From Bryobacterales bacterium (GTDB taxonomy: Bacteria; Acidobacteriota; Terriglobia; Bryobacterales; Bryobacteraceae): a stretch of DNA of 50,951 bases. The translations under genes and the position numbers were made by a program. The notes beneath the pieces were generated by a model, which searched no databases, had not been told where the DNA came from, and saw nothing but the letters and a program-made list of their open reading frames with translations. Location of the stretch: assembly GCA_016789785.1 (NCBI GenBank), contig JAEUQE010000032.1:1-50951 (forward strand), written 5' to 3'. This document shows, piece after piece, positions 34,913-43,788 of the stretch (position 1 is the first letter of the stretch; every line of letters begins with the position of its first letter).

Positions 34913-37900
34913 ATGAATACGAAATTAATCCGGTGGTGGAAGCTCGGCGCATGCCGGTCATTGGCGATCCTTGCAGGCTTGGTTCTTCTCGTGGGAACTC
35001 CTCGTCCTGGGTTCGCTGGAACGGTCGGCAGAGTTGTCTCGATTGGGGGGCATGCCTCTGATCTTGCGCTTGATGAAGCCCGCGGAGTCCTATACGTGGC
35101 GAACTACACAGCGAACCGCGTCGAGGTCATGTCACTTGCCGATGGCTCCATCCGGACCTCCATCAATGTCTCGGCTCAGCCATCTTCGGTCTCGCTCAGC
35201 GCGGACGGAAGATATCTTGTGGTCGCGCATTTTGGGGCGTTCCAGCAAGGTGCCAACAACAACGGGCTGACCGTGATCGATCTGGCGTCAAACTCAAGGC
35301 AAACGTATGTCCTCGGTAGTGCGCCGCTTGGGGTTGCTTTCGGTGTGGACAACCTGGCACTCGTTGTCACAGCAACGGAGTTCATGGTTTTCGACCCCGT
35401 TACCGGCATGACTCAGGTGCTCGGGACCATCAGCGGCGTGACTACCAAGTCACTTCCTCAACCCGTGGGACAGTATCCCTCGAATATCGTCGCCGCCTCG
35501 ATGGCGGTGAGCGGGGATGGCCTTTGGATATTTGGTTCGGCCGCGGTCGGCACTGGCACGGGCGGCAGCGGAGCGACCAGCAACAACACGATCGAGTTTT
35601 CCTACGAAGTGACGACCAAGCGTGTCGATGCGGCCTTCTGGATCTGGTCCCCGCCTCCTGGCCCCCGCGCGGTCAGTGTGAACTTCGATGGGTCCATGTA
35701 TATGTCGGGTTGGAGCATGTTTGACCGCCGGCGCGACGTCAATTTCTCTCAATTCGGAAACGTGTCGGGAGTCTTTGATGTGGGAACCCACGTCTATGAC
35801 CATGCACGGGGCCGGATCTACGCGCAGTTCCTCGACGATGAAGGGAACTCGGGGAATACACAAAACGTCCGGGCTCGGGCCCCGATCCTTCAGGTTCTCG
35901 ATGCCGACAACCTAGCGGTTCGCGAGCGGCTCCAACTTCCCGAGCACCTCAGCGGAAAGAGCATCATGAACGCCGACAGCTCCGTGATGTACGCCATTTC
36001 CGACAGTGGGATCACGATCATCCCGATCGGAAACTTGGAGCGAGTCCCAAGAGTCGTCGCCGACAAGGAGAACATCATCGTCCGGGGGAACTTCTGTGAC
36101 CGGAGGGTGAGTTCCCAGGAACTTGTGCTAGTCGACCCGAGTGGAGCGAACACGGATTTCTCCCTTTCCGTGAGCTCCCCTGGCGTCACGGTGAGCCCCT
36201 CGACGGGAGTAACGCCGGCTACCGTCCGCGTGAACATCGATCCCAGTGCTTATCAGAACCAGAAGGGAACGGTTCAGGTGGCAATTGAGGTCAGGTCGGG
36301 GCGCGGCGTGAACCTGCCGAATCCCATCCGGGTCCTAATCAATAACCGGGAGCCGGATCAGCGGGGAACCGTGGTGAACGTGGCTGGCCGCCTCGTCGAC
36401 CTGCTCGCTGACCCCGTGCGCGACCGCTTCTATGTCCTACGGCAGGACACGAATCAGATTCTGGTGTTCAACGGCAACACCCAGACTCAGATCGCGACAT
36501 TGCGTACCGCCAACACTCCGACGCAGTTGGCGATCACCTTTGATCGCCGGTATCTGATGGTCGGCCATGACAACGCTCAGATCATCCGCGTGTTTGACCT
36601 GGACACGCTTGAAGAGACCCAGCCGATTCGGATGCCTGGTGGTTACTATCCCCGGAGTATCGCGGCAAGTGGCAATGCGATTCTCGTCGCTAACCGTGTC
36701 GCAGGACCGATTCACCGGATTGCCCGTGTGGACTTCGTTTCGCGAACCGCGACGGCTCTCCCAACGCTTGGCGTCTTCGAGAACGATATCCATATCAACA
36801 CGGTCCTTATCGGAACTCCCAACGGCAGCGCCATCATGGCGGCAATGGCTGATGGACGGGCGATGCTTTACAACTCCAACACCGATACTTTCACGGTGGC
36901 TCGAAAGGATTTCACCGAGTTGTCCGGGTCCTACGCTGCATCGAGCTTCGACCAGTTTGTGATCGGCAATAACCTGCTTAACTCCTCTCTCGTCGCCACG
37001 CGGCGTTTCGACGCCGGAGCTGGCCGCAACTCGGGGTTCTTTTTCCTCGATCAGGGCGGCTTCCGGACCGTGGCTGCCGACAGTGCCGCGGCCGGCGTCA
37101 TCCAGCGGTTCGACGCCACCAACGGACAGTTGGGCCGATCGACCCGGATGGCCGAAGCTCCCGTTCTTCCGGAGGTCGCCACATCGACCACGGCCCCAAC
37201 CACTCCGACTACGCCCACCGCTCCGACCTCACCGGCTCGCCAGTCGTGGACGCAGATCTTCACCCGTACGATCGCTCCCCTCGCGAACCGCTCGGCGATC
37301 GTGAACCTCACGACTTCGGGCTTCACGGTGTTGCCCTGGGCCTATGATGCAGCCGTTGCCCCGCCCCGCATCGAGCGTGTCGTGAACGCTGCCGATCAGA
37401 GCGGCGCAGTCGCCCCTGGTGCGCTGGTTTCCATCTTCGGCACCGACCTCAGCCCGATCAACCAGGCTTCTCAGCAGATGCCGCTGCCGACCGCCCTGGG
37501 CGAAAGCTGTCTCACCGTGAACGGCGTACCCGTTCCTGTGGTTTTCGTCTCTCAGAGCCAGATCAACGGTCAAATCCCGTTCCAGGTGGACGGCAATGTT
37601 CAGATGGTGCTCCGGACTCCTGGGGGAGTGAGCGATAACTTCAACCTCACCATCCTCCCGAATGCACCTGGCATCTTCCGCAATGGTGTGGCTGGCAACG
37701 TTGTTGACCTGCCCGCGGTGTTCCGCAACTCCAACGGTCTGCTGGTCACCCCGACCAACCCAGTCCGCAGAGGCGACACCATTTCGATCTACCTCACCGG
37801 ACTTGGCCGCACGTCACCAGCGGTTGAAGCTGGTGTTCCGGCACCGGGTGATCCACTTGCTTCCGTCATCGTGCCGCCGGTTGTCTCGATCGGCAATGTT

Positions 37901-38059
37901 GAGATCCCGGTCGAATTCGCCGGTTTGGTGCCTGGTTCTGTCGGTGTGTACCAGGTCAATGCCAGGGTAACGCACATTGTGCCGCTTGGACTGGAGCAAG
38001 TCCTTACGGTACGGCAAGGCACTGGGGCGACGTCAATCTCCGTTCGGGTGATCGACTAG
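34913..38059 (+). CDS. Secreted beta-propeller protein with Solibacter-type C-terminal domain
   Basis: This 1048-residue secreted protein has a signal peptide (LAILAGLVLLVGTPRPGFAG). An N-terminal YVTN/lactonase-like propeller follows, with repeated blades such as GVLYVANYTANRVEVMSLAD and SLSADGRYLVVAHFG. A beta-sandwich-like middle comes next, then a second propeller stretch, a Thr/Pro linker (about residues 756-777) and a C-terminal domain of ~230 residues opening VVNAADQSGAVAPGALVSIF. That last domain is the one I know as TIGR03437, repeated many times in Solibacter-type genomes. The start at ATG 34913 is set by GGAG upstream and by the signal peptide; a frame from 34622 reads through the small peptide gene. 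Role unknown; adhesion or extracellular binding is plausible. Confidence 0.83.
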   Translation: MNTKLIRWWKLGACRSLAILAGLVLLVGTPRPGFAGTVGRVVSIGGHASDLALDEARGVLYVANYTANRVEVMSLADGSIRTSINVSAQPSSVSLSADGRYLVVAHFGAFQQGANNNGLTVIDLASNSRQTYVLGSAPLGVAFGVDNLALVVTATEFMVFDPVTGMTQVLGTISGVTTKSLPQPVGQYPSNIVAASMAVSGDGLWIFGSAAVGTGTGGSGATSNNTIEFSYEVTTKRVDAAFWIWSPPPGPRAVSVNFDGSMYMSGWSMFDRRRDVNFSQFGNVSGVFDVGTHVYDHARGRIYAQFLDDEGNSGNTQNVRARAPILQVLDADNLAVRERLQLPEHLSGKSIMNADSSVMYAISDSGITIIPIGNLERVPRVVADKENIIVRGNFCDRRVSSQELVLVDPSGANTDFSLSVSSPGVTVSPSTGVTPATVRVNIDPSAYQNQKGTVQVAIEVRSGRGVNLPNPIRVLINNREPDQRGTVVNVAGRLVDLLADPVRDRFYVLRQDTNQILVFNGNTQTQIATLRTANTPTQLAITFDRRYLMVGHDNAQIIRVFDLDTLEETQPIRMPGGYYPRSIAASGNAILVANRVAGPIHRIARVDFVSRTATALPTLGVFENDIHINTVLIGTPNGSAIMAAMADGRAMLYNSNTDTFTVARKDFTELSGSYAASSFDQFVIGNNLLNSSLVATRRFDAGAGRNSGFFFLDQGGFRTVAADSAAAGVIQRFDATNGQLGRSTRMAEAPVLPEVATSTTAPTTPTTPTAPTSPARQSWTQIFTRTIAPLANRSAIVNLTTSGFTVLPWAYDAAVAPPRIERVVNAADQSGAVAPGALVSIFGTDLSPINQASQQMPLPTALGESCLTVNGVPVPVVFVSQSQINGQIPFQVDGNVQMVLRTPGGVSDNFNLTILPNAPGIFRNGVAGNVVDLPAVFRNSNGLLVTPTNPVRRGDTISIYLTGLGRTSPAVEAGVPAPGDPLASVIVPPVVSIGNVEIPVEFAGLVPGSVGVYQVNARVTHIVPLGLEQVLTVRQGTGATSISVRVID

Positions 38060-38080
38060 CCCTCCACAAGAAAACATCAT

Positions 38081-38105
38081 GAGGCCAGCCAAGCGAGCTG
38101 GCCTC
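38081..38105. terminator. Perfect inverted repeat after the beta-propeller gene
   Basis: GAGGCCAGC (38081-38089) pairs perfectly with GCTGGCCTC (38097-38105) around a seven-base loop. It begins 22 bp after the stop of the propeller gene and ends 15 bp before the next ATG. No T-run follows on the plus strand, so it could end transcription weakly or protect mRNA ends; the A-rich flank at 38067-38075 would give a T-run on the minus strand. Confidence 0.5.
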
Positions 38106-38119
38106 GAAAGGACTTGGAA

Positions 38120-38758
38120 ATGAACGCGATCAGGATAAGTGTGCTTTGCGCTTCTCTGTTGCCGCTGAGTCTGTTTGCGCAGAGCTGGGAGGTCGGTGGT
38201 GTGGGCGGCGGCAGTTTCTACACCAATCGGGACGTCACTCGCGGCACCGCGACGGCCGATGCAGGCTTTGGGCCGGGCTACGCGGCAGGCTTTGTGTTGG
38301 GGCAGCAGATGGGCCGCACTTGGGGCGGGGAGATCCGGTACCTGTTTCAGAGCAACGAGGCGCAACTGAAATCAGGGGGAGCGAAAGCGGCGTTCGGCGC
38401 CCAATCGCACGCCATTCACTACGACTTCCTCCTCCATCTCAGCCCCGCCGGTTCGAAGGTCAGACCCTATATCTCATTTGGGGCCGGCATCAAACACTAT
38501 CGGGGAACCGGTACGCCAGCCCTCACTCAGAGCCTTTCCGACTTCGCTCTTCTCACCGGGAGCACCGACACGACGCCAGTAGCTGTGTTTGGCGCCGGCG
38601 TGAAGATCAAAGTAGGCGAGAAGTCGAGTCTCCGCGTCGAAGTGAAGGACTACGTCAGCCCCATCCCCACGAAGATCATCACACCCAACCGCGGGGCGGA
38701 GCTCTCCGGCTGGATCCACAATTTCGTACCCATGGTCGGCATCTCCTACATCTTCTGA
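38120..38758 (+). CDS. Outer-membrane beta-barrel protein
   Basis: This 212-residue protein has a signal peptide (ISVLCASLLPLSLFAQS) followed by alternating amphipathic strands and ends in phenylalanine (GISYIF), the usual C-terminal signal for barrel assembly. Gly-rich turns (VGGVGGGSFYTNR, GFGPGYAAGFVLGQQ) and strands such as KVRPYISFGAGIKHYRG fit an eight-strand OmpA/OprF-like porin. ATG 38120 has AAAGGA seven bases upstream. It lies between the propeller gene and the porin-cytochrome module. Function unknown. Confidence 0.78.
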   Translation: MNAIRISVLCASLLPLSLFAQSWEVGGVGGGSFYTNRDVTRGTATADAGFGPGYAAGFVLGQQMGRTWGGEIRYLFQSNEAQLKSGGAKAAFGAQSHAIHYDFLLHLSPAGSKVRPYISFGAGIKHYRGTGTPALTQSLSDFALLTGSTDTTPVAVFGAGVKIKVGEKSSLRVEVKDYVSPIPTKIITPNRGAELSGWIHNFVPMVGISYIF

Positions 38759-38819
38759 CTACCCCCCAGTTCGCTTTCCTCCTGACCGCGAATATACTGG
38801 GTAACAGTGGGAGTGGGAT

Positions 38820-39788
38820 TTGCGAGTAACAGTTTTGTTCTTTCTAGGGAGCGGGCTCTGGCCTTTAGCGGCACAGAGCCCGCAGTCATCTTTGCCCAAG
38901 CCTCTTGCCGACGCCGTCGCTGCCGCGAATCCAGCGGGATTCGTCGGCAGTTCGGTTTGCCGGGTTTGCCATCCGGATGTCTGGCAGAACTTCTTCCGGA
39001 ATCCACACTACAAGAGTCTGGCCTCCAGCAACTCCGCGCCGGAAAAGACCGGCTGTGAAGGGTGTCATGGAGCGGCCAAGGCTCACGTGGAAGCGAGAGG
39101 CGGGAAGACCACCATACCGGTCGCTTTCTCCCTGCTGAGTCCCGCCAAAACTCTCGACGCCTGCCTCCGCTGTCACGCAAAAGACCTCAGTCGAGCCAAT
39201 ATCCGCCGGTCCTCGCACTCCCAGGCTGAGGTCGCCTGTTCCAGTTGCCACTCCATCCACAAATCGCCCACCCAAAAGGCCCTGCTCGCCAAAGAGCAGC
39301 GTGACCTCTGTTACACCTGTCATGCCAACGTTCGCACCCAATTTGCCATGCCCTTCAAGCACCGGGTGAACGAAGGCTTCATGAATTGTTCGGATTGCCA
39401 TAACCCGCACGGCGCACCAGCCGCGACCTGGCGAATGGGTGCACGCCCTCGAATGGTCACCCACGCGCTTGGCAACGAAGAGCCATGTTTGAAGTGCCAC
39501 ACGGACAAACGTGGCCCCTTCGCGTTTGAGCACCCCGCCGTTCGTGTCGACGGTTGTGAGAGCTGCCACAATCCTCACGGATCCACGAACGCCAAGCTAC
39601 TTCGCCGTCCCGCCATTTTCACCACCTGTCTGGAATGCCACACGGGCGCCGGAACGTTCGGCCGGCAAGCCGATGGAATCACTCTGCATTCGCCCACGCA
39701 CGACATGCGCAACCCGCGGTATCAGAACTGCACCACTTGCCATGTTCGTATCCACGGATCCAACGCCGACCGGTTGTTCCTGAGGTGA
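38820..39788 (+). CDS. Decaheme c-type cytochrome (MtrA/DmsE/PioA-like)
   Basis: This 322-residue secreted protein has a signal peptide (VTVLFFLGSGLWPLAAQS) and ten CxxCH heme-binding motifs: CRVCH, CEGCH, CLRCH, CSSCH, CYTCH, CSDCH, CLKCH, CESCH, CLECH and CTTCH. Many distal histidines are present. The count, size and even spacing match DmsE/MtrA-type decahemes, periplasmic wires that lie inside an outer-membrane barrel. Initiation is at TTG 38820 after an AGTGGGAG site. The MtrB/PioB-like barrel starts 4 bp after its stop, the expected gene pair of a porin-cytochrome conduit. A TATACT hexamer at 38793-38798 could be its -10 promoter element. Confidence 0.93.
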   Translation: MRVTVLFFLGSGLWPLAAQSPQSSLPKPLADAVAAANPAGFVGSSVCRVCHPDVWQNFFRNPHYKSLASSNSAPEKTGCEGCHGAAKAHVEARGGKTTIPVAFSLLSPAKTLDACLRCHAKDLSRANIRRSSHSQAEVACSSCHSIHKSPTQKALLAKEQRDLCYTCHANVRTQFAMPFKHRVNEGFMNCSDCHNPHGAPAATWRMGARPRMVTHALGNEEPCLKCHTDKRGPFAFEHPAVRVDGCESCHNPHGSTNAKLLRRPAIFTTCLECHTGAGTFGRQADGITLHSPTHDMRNPRYQNCTTCHVRIHGSNADRLFLR

Positions 39789-39792
39789 ACCC

Positions 39793-41790
39793 ATGCGGAA
39801 TCTGATTCTCATTGCGCTTTTCCCAGCAGCGGCACTTGCCCAGCCAACCGTTGCGCCCACCACGGAAACCGTCGGGGCTCCCCGGGGTGAGAATGTCGGT
39901 GGCTACAATGTGATCAACAGCTTCGAACTCGGCTATCGCTTTCGATCCGTGGACGGCAATCTCGGCAAGTACCGCAGTGACGTCAACTTCGGAAACGGTG
40001 TCCGGCTCCTCGGAAGCCAGCTCAGGGTGAACTCCCGCGAGGGACAGGGTAAGCTCTTCGATGAGCTTTCACTCACCACCCAGGGACTCGGTAACGACCC
40101 CTACCAGTCTTCCGTGCTCCGCATCGAGAAAAATCGTATCTACCGCTATGACCTCCACTGGCGTTTGAACGAGTATTTCAACCCCGCGCTCACCGTCGCC
40201 AACGGACTCCATCGCATGGATACCAGCAGGCGCTTCCAGGACCACGACTTCACGCTGTTCCCACAATCCGCGTTCAAGCTCTTCGTGGGCCACACGCGCT
40301 ACGCACAGACGGGCCCCGCGCTGTCCACCTTTCAGGCCTTTGATTCGCGCGGAGACGAGTTCCCGCTGTTTGCGGACATCCGGCGCCAGCGCCGTGAATA
40401 CCGGTTGGGCGGCGAGGCAACCCTCGCTGGTTTCACGCTTAACCTTCTCCGCGGATGGGACCACTTCAAGGAGGACACTCCTCTCAATATCAACAGCCTC
40501 GAGCGCGGCGCAAACACGGCTGACAATACTACGCTCAGCAGGTTCCGGCGAACAGAGCCCTATCAGGGTGACAGTCCTTACTGGCGCCTGTCCCTCGTTC
40601 GCAACGCGAAAATCTTCTCGATGAACGCCCGCTACACCGCAGTCTCAGGACGCCGGGATTTCGCCCTCGACGAGGCCGCCACAGGCACTGACCGTCTTGG
40701 CGCAGCGAGAAACCGGCAGATTCTGGTCGCAGGCACCGGCAGCCGCCCGGTCACGTCTGGAAACCTCAATCTCATCCTGACCCCCTCCTCCCGCTTGACC
40801 CTATCCAACCACACGGCTTTCCACAATACGAGAATGGACGGCCAAGCCAGCCTTCAGGAACTGGAGAACGCGCAATCCGGATTCTCCATTCTGAACTTCC
40901 AGTTCCTCGGAATCCGTTCCATCACCAATCTCAGTGACGCGACACTGTCGCTTTCGAACAAAGTGGGTCTCTACGGCGGCTATCACTTCACAGACCGCCG
41001 CATCCGCTCGCGGGAAGGAGAACGAGTGGGCTCATTCAGCGACGTTCTCTCGTTCGAGCAGAACAACCGCCTGAACGCCGGCCTGGGCGGCATCCGGCTC
41101 CGGCCCGTGAAGCCCCTGGTGGTTCAATTCGACGTTGAGGTGGGAAGAGCTGACCAGCCCTTCACGCCGATCTCAGAGAAGAACTACCACTCGCTCAATG
41201 GCAGGGTCCAGTGGAGGTCCCGGTCCCTCACCCTTTCGGCCCTCACTCGCACCATGTACAACACCAACTCCACAAGCATCGTCTTCTTCAGTTCCCGCTC
41301 ACGGCAATACGCTTACGATGCGAGTTGGACTGCGCGGAACTGGCTGTCCATTGACGCGGGCTACTCGAAGCTGCACCTCGACACGCAGAGCGCGCTGGCT
41401 TACTTTGCCGCCTCGCGCCTGATCGAGAACCAGCGCTCGCTTTACTTCAGTAATCTGCACACCGGGCACCTCGCCGCTCGCGTTGCGGTACGAAAGCGCG
41501 CCGACCTCTACTTCGGCTACTCCATTGTCCGCGATACCGGTGACGGCCGTGCCAATCCCACCCTGCCCCTCACCCAGATCAGCCCGGATGGGCGCGAGGT
41601 ATTCGCGCTCGTGCAGACGTTCCCGCTTCGCTATCAATCCCCATCGGCACGGCTTTCGGTGGTTCTGCGCTCGAACCTCCGATGGAACTTCGGATACCAA
41701 TACTACGGCTACCGGGAGGATTTCTTGCTGTTGACAGGCCAGAACTACCGGGCGCACACTGGCTACTCAAGCTTAATGTGGTCTTTCTAG
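39793..41790 (+). CDS. MtrB/PioB-like outer-membrane porin of a cytochrome conduit
   Basis: This 665-residue protein begins with a signal peptide (LILIALFPAAALAQP) and is then made of amphipathic strands, ending in phenylalanine (SLMWSF), so it is an outer-membrane barrel of about 26-28 strands by size. Arg/Tyr-rich strand pairs such as IYRYDLHWRLNEYF and SRQYAYDASWTARNWLSIDA recall the MtrB/PioB family, which holds a decaheme cytochrome in its lumen. Overall similarity to Shewanella MtrB is not readable by eye; the call relies on size, fold and the adjacent decaheme gene. No N-terminal CxxC pair, present in MtrB itself, is visible. Confidence 0.8.
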   Translation: MRNLILIALFPAAALAQPTVAPTTETVGAPRGENVGGYNVINSFELGYRFRSVDGNLGKYRSDVNFGNGVRLLGSQLRVNSREGQGKLFDELSLTTQGLGNDPYQSSVLRIEKNRIYRYDLHWRLNEYFNPALTVANGLHRMDTSRRFQDHDFTLFPQSAFKLFVGHTRYAQTGPALSTFQAFDSRGDEFPLFADIRRQRREYRLGGEATLAGFTLNLLRGWDHFKEDTPLNINSLERGANTADNTTLSRFRRTEPYQGDSPYWRLSLVRNAKIFSMNARYTAVSGRRDFALDEAATGTDRLGAARNRQILVAGTGSRPVTSGNLNLILTPSSRLTLSNHTAFHNTRMDGQASLQELENAQSGFSILNFQFLGIRSITNLSDATLSLSNKVGLYGGYHFTDRRIRSREGERVGSFSDVLSFEQNNRLNAGLGGIRLRPVKPLVVQFDVEVGRADQPFTPISEKNYHSLNGRVQWRSRSLTLSALTRTMYNTNSTSIVFFSSRSRQYAYDASWTARNWLSIDAGYSKLHLDTQSALAYFAASRLIENQRSLYFSNLHTGHLAARVAVRKRADLYFGYSIVRDTGDGRANPTLPLTQISPDGREVFALVQTFPLRYQSPSARLSVVLRSNLRWNFGYQYYGYREDFLLLTGQNYRAHTGYSSLMWSF

Positions 41791-41809
41791 ACCAAGCAGA
41801 CGGACTCGT

Positions 41810-42118
41810 ATGATCCAGCCAACAGTATTCAACATCACAACGCTCTGCCTGTTGGTCCTGACCATATGGGTAACTTGGACACGCCACCGCACCCAGCTCG
41901 AGAACAACTGGCCTCTGTTCTACTATCTGTTGCTGGGCATCTATTCGAAGAAGTTCGAAGAATCCTTCGACCCGACGGTGATCTTTCTCACAATCGTCAT
42001 GGCGTTCCTGTTGCGATTCGAGTTCCTGGGTGGACGGCCGCTCCTCGTGGTCAAGGTACTCGAGTCGATTGGACTGGTCTACATCGCGTTGCGCTGCATC
42101 GGCCTCGTTTTCGGCTGA
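41810..42118 (+). CDS. Small membrane protein beside the cytochrome conduit
   Basis: This 102-residue protein has about three hydrophobic segments: ITTLCLLVLTIWVTW, TVIFLTIVMAFLLRF and LESIGLVYIALRCIGLVFG, with a basic/aromatic loop between. It has no heme motif and no known domain that I recognise. It lies 19 bp after the barrel gene on the same strand and so is probably part of the same transcript. A link with inner-membrane electron entry is possible but not shown. Its stop is 8 bp before the end of the convergent rhodanese gene. Confidence 0.7.
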   Translation: MIQPTVFNITTLCLLVLTIWVTWTRHRTQLENNWPLFYYLLLGIYSKKFEESFDPTVIFLTIVMAFLLRFEFLGGRPLLVVKVLESIGLVYIALRCIGLVFG

Positions 42119-42126
42119 CCGGGTTC

Positions 42127-42489
42127 CTACGGTTTCTCCACGGGCAAGCCCGCCTCATTCCATGCGCGCCATCCGCCATCCAGCGAAACCGCATTCCCAT
42201 AGCCCATTTTCCGCAAGTTGTCCGCCACCAGTGCCGACCGGAACCCACCTCCGCAATACAGCACAATCAGTGCCTCTTTGTCGGGGATCGTCTTCTCGAT
42301 ATCCCGCTCGATGATCCCCTTCGAAAGGTGCACCGCGCCCGTGGCGTGACCCTCCGCCCACTCCCGATCCTCGCGAACGTCCACCAGAATCGCTTTCTCC
42401 GCCATCTCGCGGTAGCCCTGGATGTCCGTCTCCCGCACTCGCGACTTCGCGTCATTCACCAGAGCCAGAAAACCTTCGTTGTGTTTCAT
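42127..42489 (-). CDS. Rhodanese-like sulfurtransferase
   Basis: This 120-residue single-domain rhodanese has the active-site loop YCGGGFRSAL, where the Cys carries the persulfide, the opening ILVDVREDREWAEGHATGAV, and the closing SLDGGWRAWNEAGLP. It would transfer sulfur from thiosulfate or another donor to an acceptor. The gene lies 44 bp downstream of murA on the same strand, so it may be the third member of the murQ-murA unit. Confidence 0.9.
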   Translation of the reverse strand: MKHNEGFLALVNDAKSRVRETDIQGYREMAEKAILVDVREDREWAEGHATGAVHLSKGIIERDIEKTIPDKEALIVLYCGGGFRSALVADNLRKMGYGNAVSLDGGWRAWNEAGLPVEKP

Positions 42490-42533
42490 ATGTCCTTTCC
42501 TGCCGCGCGCGGGGCCCGCCGCTCCTGACGAAA

Positions 42534-43784
42534 CTAAACCCTCCGGATCCGGGCGCCCACCGCCGCCAGTTTCTCCTCTATCTTCTCGTAGCCTCGGTCC
42601 ATGTGGTAGACGCGATCCACTATCGTTTCCCCCCGGGAAACCAGTCCGGCCAGCACCAGCGACGCGCTGGCCCGCAGATCGGATGACATCACCTGCGCCC
42701 CGCTCAGCCGCCGCGGCCCAGCCACGATTGCCTGCCGCCCGTCCAGCCGGATATTGGCGCCCATGCGCATCAGTTCCGGCGCATGCATGAAGCGGTTCTC
42801 AAAGATCGTCTCAGTCACAATCGAGATGCCTTCCGCCTGGGTCATCAGGGCCATGTACTGCGCTTGCAGATCCGTCGGGAACCCAGGATGCTCTTCGGTA
42901 CTCATGTCCGTCGAACGCAGGTTGCCCCCTCTCACGCGAAGCGTGCTGTCGCCCTCCCGGTCCACATTCACTCCCGCCTGTGCGAGCTTGGCCAGTAGCG
43001 CCTCCAAGTGGTCCGGCTGGCATCCCTTCACCCGGACATCTCCGCCTGTCATCGCTCCGGCAATGAGGAACGTGCCGGCCTCAATGCGATCCGGAATGAT
43101 GGTGTGCTCCGCGCCATGCAGCGCCTCCACCCCCTCAATCCGTATCGTCGAAGTACCCGCACCTTCGATCCGCGCTCCCATCTTCACCAGCAGGTCAGCC
43201 AGATCCTTCACTTCCGGTTCCCTCGCCGCATTGTTGAGCACCGTCGCCCCTTTGGCCAGCACCGCCGCCATCATCAGATCTTCGGTGCCCGTTACCGTAA
43301 TGCGGTCGAAATGCACTGGCCGCCCGGTAAGCCCGTCCGGCGCCGAGGCCTCGATATAGCCGTGGCTCTGCGTGATCTTTGCCCCCAACTGCTCCAATCC
43401 GTACACATGCAGGTTGATCGGCCGCGCCCCGATCGCGCATCCTCCCGGCATCGATACCCTCGCCCGTCCGCAACGCGCCACCAGCGGCCCCAGCACCAGG
43501 CTGGATGCACGCATCGTCTTCACCAGATCGTACGGGGCCTCGGGATTCGCAATCTCACACGCCTCAATCCGCACACTCCCGCCGTCCACCTCCGCCGAGG
43601 CGCCCAGCGATTTCAGCAGCCCGATCATCGTGCGAATGTCCTTGACCGCGGGAATCCTCCGCAGCACCACGGGATCGGAAGTCAGAAGGGCGGCGGCCAG
43701 TGCCGGCAGCGCGGAGTTCTTGGCTCCACTGGTAAGAATTTCTCCGTGAAGCTCCTCCCCGCCGTGAATCACGAATCGGTCCAT
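42534..43784 (-). CDS. murA: UDP-N-acetylglucosamine 1-carboxyvinyltransferase
   Basis: This 416-residue enzyme catalyses the first committed step of peptidoglycan synthesis, transferring enolpyruvate from PEP to UDP-GlcNAc. Substrate residues Lys22-Asn23 lie in [10 protein letters not shown], and the catalytic loop is [12 protein letters not shown] with Cys116, the residue fosfomycin alkylates. The repeated inside-out alpha/beta fold ends with [17 protein letters not shown]. Length is normal. Its ATG begins 4 bp after the stop of murQ, so the two are co-transcribed, an arrangement linking cell-wall synthesis with recycling. Confidence 0.95.
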   Translation of the reverse strand: MDRFVIHGGEELHGEILTSGAKNSALPALAAALLTSDPVVLRRIPAVKDIRTMIGLLKSLGASAEVDGGSVRIEACEIANPEAPYDLVKTMRASSLVLGPLVARCGRARVSMPGGCAIGARPINLHVYGLEQLGAKITQSHGYIEASAPDGLTGRPVHFDRITVTGTEDLMMAAVLAKGATVLNNAAREPEVKDLADLLVKMGARIEGAGTSTIRIEGVEALHGAEHTIIPDRIEAGTFLIAGAMTGGDVRVKGCQPDHLEALLAKLAQAGVNVDREGDSTLRVRGGNLRSTDMSTEEHPGFPTDLQAQYMALMTQAEGISIVTETIFENRFMHAPELMRMGANIRLDGRQAIVAGPRRLSGAQVMSSDLRASASLVLAGLVSRGETIVDRVYHMDRGYEKIEEKLAAVGARIRRV

Positions 43785-43788
43785 AATC

